A stretch of DNA of 6,556 nucleotides from Desulfovibrio sp. Dsv1. Its GTDB lineage: Bacteria > Desulfobacterota > Desulfovibrionia > Desulfovibrionales > Desulfovibrionaceae. Each line of letters starts with the position of its first letter. Position 1 is the stretch's first letter. The notes beneath the pieces were generated by a model. It ran no database searches. It saw only the letters and a list, made by a program, of their open reading frames with translations, and was not told the origin of the DNA. The stretch spans positions 1 through 6,556 of the forward strand of contig APFI01000242.1 in NCBI GenBank assembly GCA_000403945.1, given 5' to 3'. The position numbers and the translations under genes were made by a program. Below, piece by piece: positions 1 through 4,866 of this stretch.

Positions 1-2
1 AG

Positions 3-155
3 ATGAAAAACAGTCTCAATCGGGAATATCTGCTGCGTGAGCCGCACATGAGGGAGCACGCCGCTCTGGACGACAAGCTGCGCGCACTCACAAAGCGCGT
101 GGACGAGCATGACAAGCAGGTGTCCGCGCTCACATCACGGAGCAGACGTCAATGA
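3..155 (+). CDS. Small coiled-coil protein, possibly the 3' end of a longer gene
   Basis: A 50-codon reading frame from an ATG at 3 to TGA at 153-155. The frame is also open to the left edge, so this may be the C-terminal end of a gene that starts outside the window. No ribosome site can be checked. The product is highly charged. From about residue 19 it shows a heptad pattern with L26, L29, V33, H36, V40 and L43 at core positions, so a short coiled coil is likely. The next small ORF starts inside its stop codon (ATGA overlap), which suggests translational coupling in a phage operon. I do not recognise the family; small coiled-coil proteins are common in phage accessory regions. No function is assigned. 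Confidence 0.5.
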   Translation: MKNSLNREYLLREPHMREHAALDDKLRALTKRVDEHDKQVSALTSRSRRQ

Positions 156-316
156 GCATGCTGCAAGCCAGTCCCGCATCAGCTGCTCTTCAGTCTGAGC
201 CTCCCATTGACAGGGACGTGCCGGGCCTGCGCTTGGGGCAGGAGCTCAAGGAGGCCAAAAACGCCCGCAGTCTGTATGAGCTGCGCTGGCTGGATGATCC
301 GAACGGCGGAATGTGA
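152..316 (+). CDS. Hypothetical 54-residue protein, coupled to the upstream ORF
   Basis: ATG at 152 overlaps the preceding TGA as ATGA, and the frame runs 54 codons to TGA at 314-316. A GGAG at 139-142 lies 9 bases before the start, a weak but usable ribosome site. The N-terminal third is rich in Ala, Ser, Gln and Pro and probably disordered. The second half (about residues 27-47) is charged and amphipathic with the run ELKEAKNARSLYELRWLDD and is likely helical. The stop-start overlap with the upstream ORF is the best evidence that it is real. I do not recognise the family. A - strand ORF covers the same bases but has no supporting context. Confidence 0.45.
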   Translation: MSMLQASPASAALQSEPPIDRDVPGLRLGQELKEAKNARSLYELRWLDDPNGGM

Positions 317-394
317 AATTTCCCGGTCCCCTTTGGAGCCGGTGCCTTCGGGGCCTTTTTCGGAAAATTCTTCATGTGAGGGAAGGAGGGGCTT
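317..394 (+). promoter_or_regulatory. Leader and strong ribosome site of the zinc-ribbon gene
   Basis: A 78-base gap with no gene visible. It ends in a purine-rich Shine-Dalgarno stretch, GGAAGGAGGG at 381-390, about 5 bases before a GTG at 395. This strong site decides the GTG start of the next gene. The middle of the gap is GC-rich with small imperfect dyads (around GGAGCCGGTGCC), but no clear terminator or promoter can be named. Confidence 0.5.
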
Positions 395-688
395 GTGGGA
401 CAGAAACTCATAGAGACCGCGTGCCCCATCTGCGGATCGCGCAACCGCCTGGCATGCTACGGTGTCGTGGCGCATGAGCGCGAAGGCGCAACCGTGCGCT
501 ACTACCTTTGCCGCAAGTGCGGGGCGCGTGTGTCGAGGAAGTACTACGACGGCGAAAATAACAGGCTCACATGGCCGCATCGCCCCGTCTCCCCCTGCGA
601 CTTCCGCAGGGTCACGGTGTGCAAACCAAGGACTGCTGGCCCCGCGTCAGGGCACGCTGTGGACGGGCAGCTCGCACTGGCGTTCTGA
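395..688 (+). CDS. Zinc-ribbon protein, four-Cys
   Basis: Uses a GTG start, supported by the strong AAGGAGG site just upstream; 97 residues, stop at 686-688. Residues 1-50 form a zinc ribbon: CPIC at 10-13 and CRKC at 39-42, the first knuckle followed by G14 and the second by G43, separated by a stretch that includes a YYLC strand. Such folds bind one zinc ion and usually nucleic acid or a partner protein. The C-terminal half (about 55-97) is basic and proline-rich with no motif that I recognise. Its size and CPxC...CxxC layout recall small phage transcription regulators such as Ogr/Delta of P2-like phages, but this is only a resemblance in layout. It could equally be a recombination- or replication-associated zinc-ribbon protein. 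The zinc ribbon is clear; the role is unknown. Confidence 0.75.
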   Translation: MGQKLIETACPICGSRNRLACYGVVAHEREGATVRYYLCRKCGARVSRKYYDGENNRLTWPHRPVSPCDFRRVTVCKPRTAGPASGHAVDGQLALAF

Positions 689-698
689 TTCCTGGATT

Positions 699-717
699 TT
701 CCCGGGATTTCCGGGAA
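699..717. other. GC-rich hairpin after the zinc-ribbon gene
   Basis: A perfect inverted repeat, TTCCCGG, 5-base loop, CCGGGAA, begins 10 bases after the zinc-ribbon stop codon. No T-tract follows on the + strand, so it does not meet the pattern of an intrinsic terminator. It could stabilise the 3' end of the message or be a protein site. The rest of 689-772 holds only a 6-codon ATG frame at 727 and nothing else that I can support. Confidence 0.4.
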
Positions 718-772
718 GTCCAAGCCATGAATACCCGCAGGGGCTGACACCCGGCCCCCCAGAAGACCAGGC

Positions 773-931
773 GTGAGCAATAAGCCCTGGCCGAATGGAC
801 AAAACAGGCACCTTTTCTCACCGCGCCTTAACCGGAAACAGGCGCACCGGCGCGTAAATGCCAGTCCTCAGACGCGAATCCAATGGCTGGAGCGGCAATG
901 CATGGTAGGCCTGACAATGCACGGGGAATAA
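773..931 (+). CDS. Hypothetical basic 52-residue protein (GTG start)
   Basis: An open frame from GTG at 773 to TAA at 929-931, 52 codons. The product is Arg-, Asn- and Gln-rich and basic over residues 10-40, with two Trp (W6, W38) and one Cys. The ribosome site is poor (AGAAG at 761-765), and no ATG exists upstream in this frame before a stop at 728-730. The TAA overlaps the ATG of a 19-codon frame (931-990) as TAATG. That overlap is the kind of coupling seen elsewhere in this window and slightly favours a real gene. No family recognised. It may be a chance ORF. Confidence 0.3.
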   Translation: MSNKPWPNGQNRHLFSPRLNRKQAHRRVNASPQTRIQWLERQCMVGLTMHGE

Positions 932-1015
932 TGGGCAACGATCATAGCTCTGGGCACAACTGGTGTGTCAGGCGCGGCTTTTACGGGTAGCGATTTTTAA
1001 AGAGCGACGGCGCGG

Positions 1016-1189
1016 ATGGAAAAAATTTTGTATTGCCCCACGTCATACCCCTATCTGGGCAAGAATGGCTGCAAAGTGGCCTGCGGGAACGAAGAGATTG
1101 AATGTCCGGTGAGGGCTGGTGTCCTGGTTGGCGAAAACACTGCCGAGGAAAGAACACAAAATGGCGAAAAAAAACGGGCAAGCGGATAA
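1016..1189 (+). CDS. Hypothetical 57-residue four-Cys protein
   Basis: ATG at 1016 is the first start after an in-frame stop at 998-1000; the frame runs 57 codons to TAA at 1187-1189. The ribosome site is weak (AAAGAG, about 11 bases upstream). The N-terminal half contains four cysteines, C7, C19, C23 and C30, with spacing C-x11-C-x3-C-x6-C, which could hold a metal ion. The C-terminal half is charged and probably disordered. The Cys spacing is close to that at the start of the small terminase later in the window (C-x10-C-x3-C-x6-C), which may be coincidence. No family is recognised and no function can be assigned. The - strand frame over the same bases lacks any support. Confidence 0.45.
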   Translation: MEKILYCPTSYPYLGKNGCKVACGNEEIECPVRAGVLVGENTAEERTQNGEKKRASG

Positions 1190-1254
1190 CGCTGCATAAA
1201 AATAGAATTTTTGGCTAAGGCAATGAAAAATAACCTTATGAGTAGGAGCTCCTT
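1190..1254 (+). promoter_or_regulatory. AT-rich leader with a palindrome on the ribosome site
   Basis: The stretch turns AT-rich after the GC-rich upstream region and probably carries the promoter of the next three genes, although no good -35/-10 pair stands out. It contains a weak AT-only dyad, AAAAAT-AGA-ATTTTT, at 1198-1212. It also contains a perfect 10-bp palindrome, AGGAGCTCCT, at 1244-1253, whose left half is the Shine-Dalgarno sequence of the gene starting at 1255. The word CCTTATG occurs twice (1234-1240 and 1251-1257). Hiding the ribosome site in a self-complementary sequence could tune translation; that is inference. Confidence 0.4.
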
Positions 1255-1401
1255 ATGGCAAACGTTTCTGGCATACAGGCCAGAATCAACAGAACGACTG
1301 GTGTCAACGCTGGCCGTACTCGTGGTGCCCGCACCTCCCAGATTCGTCGTGGGATGAGGAACCGTGCCCGTCGCAAGTCCAATGGCGGTTCCGGTGGCTA
1401 A
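1255..1401 (+). CDS. Small Arg-rich basic protein, 48 residues
   Basis: ATG at 1255 follows AGGAG (1244-1248) with 6 bases of spacing; the frame ends at TAA 1399-1401, 48 codons. The product has 11 Arg and one Lys and no acidic residue. The basic residues are dense in residues 10-41, and the C-terminal tail NGGSGG is flexible. The charge predicts binding to DNA or RNA, or a ribosomal-like or condensing role; that is inference. It lies only 3 bases before the PP-loop ATPase start, and its last codons supply that gene's GGTGG ribosome site, so the two are very likely translated from one message. I do not recognise the family. An alternative frame from ATG 1238 (39 codons) overlaps it and has no comparable ribosome site. 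Confidence 0.65.
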   Translation: MANVSGIQARINRTTGVNAGRTRGARTSQIRRGMRNRARRKSNGGSGG

Positions 1402-1404
1402 CGT

Positions 1405-2103
1405 ATGAACGGCCTCCCGCTTTTTCGTTCCGTCGAGACTGCGGCGGCCATAACCGACAGCGTGCTTGTCGCCTTTTCAGGTGGCAAGGATTCTGTCGTC
1501 ACCCTCGACGTGTGCATGAAGCACTTTGCGCACGTCGAGGGATTTTTTATGTACCAGGTGCGCGGGCTGTCGTTCCAGGAATCCATCCTGCGCTACTACG
1601 AGGACAAGTACGGGATACCCATCCATCGGATACCGCATTTTGAGCTGTCACAGTGGCTCCGATATGGCCTTTTTCGGCCTTGCGACTTCGACTGCCCAAT
1701 TGTGAGCGTCAAAGAGACATACGACTATATGCGGGAGAATACCGATATTTGGTGGATCGCAGCAGGCGAACGCATAGCGGACAGCGTTTGGCGGCGTGCC
1801 ATGATAAAGAGTTCCGGCACGATCGATCCGAAGCGTGGCCGCTTCTTCCCTATTGCGGAATGGAACAAGGCGGATGTGCAGGCCTACATCCGGCAGTACA
1901 AGCTCCGCGTCGGAATCGAATCGTCGAAACTGGGGTTCTCTTTCCGCTCATTCATGGGGAAAGACATGTTGCAGATTCAGAAATATTTTCCGCAGGATTA
2001 CGCGCGTATCCGGCGATGGTTTCCGCTGGTCGATGTGTCGATCATTCATCACAGGATGCAAGGGGGGCATGGTGGCACGGCAGAGCAAGTTCCAGAAGTT
2101 TGA
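1405..2103 (+). CDS. PP-loop ATPase, PAPS-reductase-like family (IbrA-like)
   Basis: A 232-residue protein with the PP-loop ATP-pyrophosphatase signature SGGKDS at residues 25-30, which binds ATP to adenylate or transfer sulfur in this superfamily. Other family marks are GERIADS at 121-127 and FFPIAEWNKADVQAYI around 147-162, the usual helix entering the C-terminal part. C93 and C97 form a CxxxC. The ECGxH-type C-terminal catalytic motif of true assimilatory PAPS/APS reductases is missing, so a sulfate-assimilation role is unlikely. Related phage proteins sit beside ParB-like genes, as here: the next gene overlaps its 3' end by 35 bases. The E. coli prophage pair IbrA/IbrB has the same combination and regulates expression of eib genes. 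A role in nucleic-acid thiolation or regulation is inference. The start is set by GGTGG at 1393-1397. A strong hairpin with six Ts lies within codons 33-48. Confidence 0.85.
   Translation: MNGLPLFRSVETAAAITDSVLVAFSGGKDSVVTLDVCMKHFAHVEGFFMYQVRGLSFQESILRYYEDKYGIPIHRIPHFELSQWLRYGLFRPCDFDCPIVSVKETYDYMRENTDIWWIAAGERIADSVWRRAMIKSSGTIDPKRGRFFPIAEWNKADVQAYIRQYKLRVGIESSKLGFSFRSFMGKDMLQIQKYFPQDYARIRRWFPLVDVSIIHHRMQGGHGGTAEQVPEV
1502..1548 (+). terminator. Intrinsic-terminator-like hairpin inside the PP-loop gene
   Basis: CCCTCGACGTGTGC (1502-1515) pairs with GCGCACGTCGAGGG (1528-1541). Eleven outer pairs are perfect, then comes one G-U, then two more pairs, with a 12-base loop. An A and six Ts (1543-1548) follow directly. 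This is the textbook layout of a rho-independent terminator on the + strand, yet it sits about 100 bases inside an intact coding region, just after the codons for SGGKDS. While ribosomes translate the message the hairpin would be melted. Untranslated transcripts could stop here, giving an attenuator or polarity element. It could also be a chance result of the codons used. The structure is certain; termination activity is not shown. Confidence 0.45.
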
Positions 2104-2743
2104 AATGGACACGATCAGGCGTGATGCCATCCATGGCGCGGAGTACAACCCGCGCATAATTTCCGAGGATGCCCGCAAGCGCCTGCGCAAGATGCTGGCA
2201 AAACACGGTCTTGTCCAGCCGCTTGTCTGGAACAGGCGGACCGGGAACCTTGTTGCAGGGCATCAGCGGCTTGCGGCCATTGATTCTCTTGAACGTTCAC
2301 AAAATTATGATCTGCAAGTGGCGGTCGTTGATGTGGACGAGAGGGAAGAGCGTGTTCTGAATGTCCAGCTCAACAATCCCTCCATGCAGGGTGAATGGGA
2401 TTTGGACAAGCTGACGGAAATGGCAGATTCGGCAGCTATTTCTCCCGACGAGTTCGGTTTCCCAGATGGCGATATTTCGGTCTTGTTCGGCGGTGATGCC
2501 CGCTTTGACGAGCTCATGTTGGATGTTCAGGAGGTCGAAGAGACAAAGAATACGCTTCGGGAAATCAAAGAGCACCGTGCGGAGAGCATGGCGAAGATGC
2601 AGGAGGCACAGGCGGCTGACTACTATTTCACTGTGGTCTGTGAAAACGAGGCACAGAAAAAGGCCATCCTCAAAACTCTGGGCATCCCGGAATGGGAGAG
2701 CTTTGCGAATGGCCGAGTCCTGGCTGGGAAGCTGGGCGTTTAG
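2069..2743 (+). CDS. ParB-like nuclease-domain protein (IbrB-like, phage type)
   Basis: From ATG 2069 the protein has 224 residues. The N-terminal ParB/sulfiredoxin-like fold is recognisable: a strand with FEMDTIRRDAI (11-21), YNPR (26-29), a helix with the pattern LAKHGLVQPLVW (43-54), and the signature GHQR at 64-67. A mixed helical middle follows. The C-terminal segment contains YYFTVVCENEAQKKAI, then LGIPEWESF and a final NGRVLAGKLG. I know that segment from phage proteins of this type, not from chromosome-partition ParB, and there is no helix-turn-helix partition domain. Starts at ATG 2069, GTG 2072 or ATG 2105 are possible; AGGGGGG at 2061-2067 favours 2069/2072. The 35-base overlap with the PP-loop gene implies coupled translation and joint function. 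The role is unproven: DNA binding, nicking or regulation. Confidence 0.82.
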   Translation: MVARQSKFQKFEMDTIRRDAIHGAEYNPRIISEDARKRLRKMLAKHGLVQPLVWNRRTGNLVAGHQRLAAIDSLERSQNYDLQVAVVDVDEREERVLNVQLNNPSMQGEWDLDKLTEMADSAAISPDEFGFPDGDISVLFGGDARFDELMLDVQEVEETKNTLREIKEHRAESMAKMQEAQAADYYFTVVCENEAQKKAILKTLGIPEWESFANGRVLAGKLGV

Positions 2744-3165
2744 GCTTTTTTCAAGCTGTCAAGGTATTCGTAATGGTCTTTGAATTCCGGCGGCAATTTC
2801 TCCAGCTTGGCGTCCACTGTAAAAAGATTGAGCTTCCCTTTTACGGGGAATGGCTTGATTTCATAAAGTTTTTTGACATGCCATGCGAAACCTTTGAGCG
2901 CATCTTCATACCATGCTTCGGGAAGGCATGCAGGCTCAAGATCGGCCTTTGTCATGGGGAGAATGTCGACGAGTTCGACAACGCCAAGCGCAAGGCCTCC
3001 AGGGACAACAAGGGTATCGCCTTCTTCGCCGACTTCCACATCCCCTTTACTGGCGCAGATCAGCAGAGGACCACGGTATTTCGTCTTCCACGTCCGGCAC
3101 TCAATTGTTTTCACGCCGGCCGCGACGAGCGAAGCCCACGGCTGCTTGATTGATATTGCTTTCAT
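2740..3165 (-). CDS. ASCH-domain protein
   Basis: A 141-residue protein on the opposite strand from its neighbours. The N-terminus has the hallmark of one ASCH group: SIKQPWASLVAAGVKTIE (5-22), then CRTWKTKYRGPLLICASK at about 23-40. This gives the conserved QPWA, the G-K-E of the first helix, the E/R-W pair and the strand before ASK. The ASCH fold is a beta-barrel related to PUA and is thought to bind RNA or modified nucleotides; one E. coli member (YqfB) is a small amidohydrolase acting on N4-acetylcytidine. Which activity applies here cannot be told. The start at 3165 has GGAGGT at 3171-3176 on its strand. The stop overlaps the ParB gene stop by 4 bases (TTAG), tail to tail. It is probably transcribed alone from the divergent region 3166-3220. 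Confidence 0.85.
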   Translation of the reverse strand: MKAISIKQPWASLVAAGVKTIECRTWKTKYRGPLLICASKGDVEVGEEGDTLVVPGGLALGVVELVDILPMTKADLEPACLPEAWYEDALKGFAWHVKKLYEIKPFPVKGKLNLFTVDAKLEKLPPEFKDHYEYLDSLKKA

Positions 3166-3220
3166 TTTCCACCTCCAAGATATATAATATCAAATATTAT
3201 TTCAGTAGTAAAGGTGAAAT
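3166..3220. promoter_or_regulatory. Divergent control region between ASCH and terS
   Basis: A 55-base AT-rich gap between two genes that point away from each other. On the - strand TTTACT (3212-3207) and TATTAT (3189-3184), 17 bases apart, make a fair sigma70-type promoter for the ASCH gene. On the + strand TATAAT at 3183-3188 could serve the small terminase, but no good -35 lies at the right distance. Ribosome sites are GGAGGT for ASCH and AAGGTG (3211-3216) for terS. Confidence 0.5.
3184..3200. promoter_or_regulatory. Perfect inverted repeat, candidate operator
   Basis: ATAATAT-CAA-ATATTAT, two perfect 7-base arms with a 3-base centre. It covers the -10 hexamers proposed for both directions. 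A dimeric repressor bound here could control ASCH and terS together. All bases are A/T except the centre C, so chance in an AT-rich gap is a real alternative. Confidence 0.4.
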
Positions 3221-4849
3221 ATGGGACAGTGTACAGCAACATCCAAGCGAACAGGTGAACGGTGTAAACGCTTTTGTCTCCCCGGTAAGACTGTATGTAA
3301 ATGGCACGGTGGAGCTTCTAACGGAGCTCCAAAAGGTAGCAAAAATGCGTTGAAGCATGGGGCATATGAAAAAATAACCCGTGAAACGATGTTTGCGGAT
3401 GAAGTAGAGTATGCTGATTCTGTAGATACTGACCCAGTATCTGTTCTTGAGGAACAACTGCGTATTCTCAAGGTGAAAGAGCTCCGCATCGAAGCCTTCC
3501 GGCAGAGTTCCAATACGCCGCAGCTGTTCCAGGGCCGTGGCCTTCGATATCATGTTCAGCCGCGCCAGTTCCAGCACAAAAGCCTTGTCCAGAATATTGG
3601 TGCCGTTTCCGCTGTATTCCTCCCTGTACGGCGTCCGGATTTCGTCATCGGCCACACTCAGGCCCAGCCATGCCGCCGCCAGTTGCCAGCATCGTTTTTC
3701 AGCCGCCGCGCATCGCCGGGCAAACAACGCAAGTTGCGTGTCCAGTTGCCGGTTGTCCAGCCGCTTGGCTTCAGCACTCTGACCGACCGCGCTGTCAATC
3801 CGCACCATGCGCATAGCTATCTCGCGGATCTGTGATATGTCCGAGGCCAGCAAAGCCGCGTGGGCACTGAACGCCCCCCCTGAAGGTTCCGCATACGTGG
3901 CCGTGATGCCGTCAGTCTCCGACGATACCAGCATGTTGCTGCTGGCGCGCACGAACCTTTCGCCCTGCTCCGTATCAAGGCCGTTGACCACCAGCAGCGG
4001 CACGGCGCAGTCGAACAGCATCTTGTCGAGCTCGGAATAGCGCCTGTAGACGCCCAGAACGAGCGAAAGCACGTCATCTGTGGCCGGGTTTCCGGTCATT
4101 GGGGAAGTGGGCTCAAACAGAAAGGGAACCAGCGGCACCGCCCCGCACTGATGGGGCACGGGCTCCCCTTCCGGAGCCATACCCGTAGCGTAGATGTCGG
4201 CCAGCACAGCGCCCGTCTCCGTCAGCAAACGTTCCGCGCCCCGGAACCGTTGCCATGTGGCGCGCGTCCAGACCGTCAGCACATCAACCACCTTCTGGGA
4301 TTCGAAGGGCCGGGCGGACACCGGCTCAATGGAGTGAATGACCACCCAGGCCAGGCCGTTCCCGTCCACGGACCAGTCCCACACATCGTCCGGGTCGATG
4401 TCCACAAAGTACGGAACCAGCCTGCGCCCGGCCCGCCTGTCGTCGCTGATGGTGACTCCCTTCCGCCCCTCCATCTCCACCAGGACAAAACGCGCGCCGC
4501 CCGCCGCCGCCATGCGCACGGCATTGTCAAAAAACGTTGTGGCATTGCCGCCAATACGGTCCACGCCGCCGTTGGCCGCCTCAATAGCTTCAAGCGCCGC
4601 TGGCAATGTGCGGGCCTCGCGCCCCTCGCAGACAAAGGATGCGTACACGTCCACAATAGGTGCCGCAAAGTTGCGATATGTAGCGCGTTCAAGGCGGATT
4701 TTGTATTGCGCGTCGGTTTCAAAGGGATGCCGAATCAACAGCTTGCCATTGCTTTCAACGCGCCGCCCGCCGTTGTACAAATCCAGCGCCAGGGCGCGTT
4801 TGCCCCGCATGGCGTCATACAGGACGTGCTTTTGTGTATAATCTGGCAT
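3197..4849 (-). CDS. Phage portal protein, 3' end replaced by antisense terS
   Basis: Portal proteins form the dodecameric ring at the capsid vertex through which DNA enters. The start is ATG 4849 with GGGAGG about 7 bases upstream, 14 bases after the large terminase stop; the frame is open further upstream (ATG 4984), but that overlaps terL. Portal-like features include HPFETDAQYKIRLERATYRN near the N-terminus, the PYFVDIDPDDVWDW strand region, the VPLVPFLFEP segment and a long helical part from about residue 290 (LVLGVYRRYSELDKML). Position after terL and size fit an SPP1 gp6/DUF4055-like portal; the exact family is uncertain. Only residues 1 to about 454 (down to base 3488) are genuine. 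The last 95 or so codons to the stop at 3197 read the antisense of the small terminase and its leader, so the true C-terminus is missing. Confidence 0.8.
   Translation of the reverse strand: MPDYTQKHVLYDAMRGKRALALDLYNGGRRVESNGKLLIRHPFETDAQYKIRLERATYRNFAAPIVDVYASFVCEGREARTLPAALEAIEAANGGVDRIGGNATTFFDNAVRMAAAGGARFVLVEMEGRKGVTISDDRRAGRRLVPYFVDIDPDDVWDWSVDGNGLAWVVIHSIEPVSARPFESQKVVDVLTVWTRATWQRFRGAERLLTETGAVLADIYATGMAPEGEPVPHQCGAVPLVPFLFEPTSPMTGNPATDDVLSLVLGVYRRYSELDKMLFDCAVPLLVVNGLDTEQGERFVRASSNMLVSSETDGITATYAEPSGGAFSAHAALLASDISQIREIAMRMVRIDSAVGQSAEAKRLDNRQLDTQLALFARRCAAAEKRCWQLAAAWLGLSVADDEIRTPYREEYSGNGTNILDKAFVLELARLNMISKATALEQLRRIGTLPEGFDAELFHLENTQLFLKNRYWVSIYRISILYFIRKHRFTGYFFICPMLQRIFATFWSSVRSSTVPFTYSLTGETKAFTPFTCSLGCCCTLSHISPLLLK
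3221..3491 (+). CDS. Terminase small subunit, N-terminal part (broken)
   Basis: Starts at ATG 3221 after AAGGTG (3211-3216). The residues seen are those of the HGGA-type phage small terminase. A Cys/His cluster, C4, C15, C19, C26 and H29, leads into WHGGASNGAPKGSKNALKHG (28-47), a motif family known from terminase small subunits that recognise phage DNA and hand it to the large subunit. From residue 69 (base 3425) the sequence is the 62-bp segment repeated inverted at the window end. After about 3487 the frame stays open to 3835 only because it reads the antisense of the portal gene, so that stretch is not real protein. The missing C-terminal part is at 6134-6556 on the - strand, in matching frame. 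The N-terminal part is clearly more AT-rich than the C-terminal part. Confidence 0.75.
3425..3486 (+). repeat. 62-bp inverted repeat, copy 1 (within terS)
   Basis: Exact reverse complement of 6495-6556. Extending inward there is one mismatch (3487) and four more matching bases to 3491, after which the copies differ. It encodes small terminase residues 69-88, DTDPVSVLEEQLRILKVKEL, with codon 89 split by the boundary. It opens with a 17-base palindrome, GATACTG-ACC-CAGTATC (3425-3441). Confidence 0.97.
3482..3492. other. Fold-back junction: terS joined to antisense portal
   Basis: Left of this point the + strand encodes the small terminase. Right of it the + strand is the antisense of the portal gene. 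On the - strand the portal reading changes from a portal-like run ending LPEGFD (D454 at 3490-3488) to the antisense of terS. The few bases CGGAGCTC read on the - strand here fit both sides, so the join may have used short homology. It is an artificial or rearranged joint rather than a gene boundary. Confidence 0.85.
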
Positions 4850-4866
4850 GATGATGCCTCCCTCTA
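4850..4866 (-). promoter_or_regulatory. Ribosome site that decides the portal start
   Basis: On the - strand the large terminase TAG (4866-4864) is followed by GGGAGG, a 7-base spacer and ATG at 4849. This strong site shows that the upstream ATG at 4984, which lies deep inside terL, is not the start. Confidence 0.7.

Noticed and set aside
179..580. A 133-codon - strand ORF
   Set aside because: It covers the zinc-ribbon gene, which has a strong ribosome site and a clear Cys motif, and no function or ribosome site supports the antisense frame.
1161..1199. A 12-codon ORF with a GAGGAAAG-like site upstream
   Set aside because: It is too short to support as a gene from sequence alone and overlaps the 57-codon ORF.
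1238..1357. A 39-codon ORF in another frame over the Arg-rich gene
   Set aside because: It has no ribosome site as good as AGGAG before 1255, and it does not lead into the PP-loop gene.
1405..2103. Assimilatory PAPS/APS reductase (cysH)
   Set aside because: The PP-loop is present, but the characteristic C-terminal Cys motif is missing, and the neighbours are phage genes rather than sulfate-assimilation genes.
2069..2743. Chromosome or plasmid partition protein ParB
   Set aside because: Only the N-terminal ParB-like fold is seen. There is no helix-turn-helix segment, no parA next to it and no parS-like site.
3197..3487. A natural C-terminal extension of about 95 residues on the portal protein
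   Set aside because: This stretch is exactly the antisense of the terS 5' end and its leader, so the open frame is accidental.
3492..3835. A longer + strand small terminase running to 3835
   Set aside because: These codons are the antisense of the portal gene. The true C-terminal part is found at 6134-6556 on the - strand.
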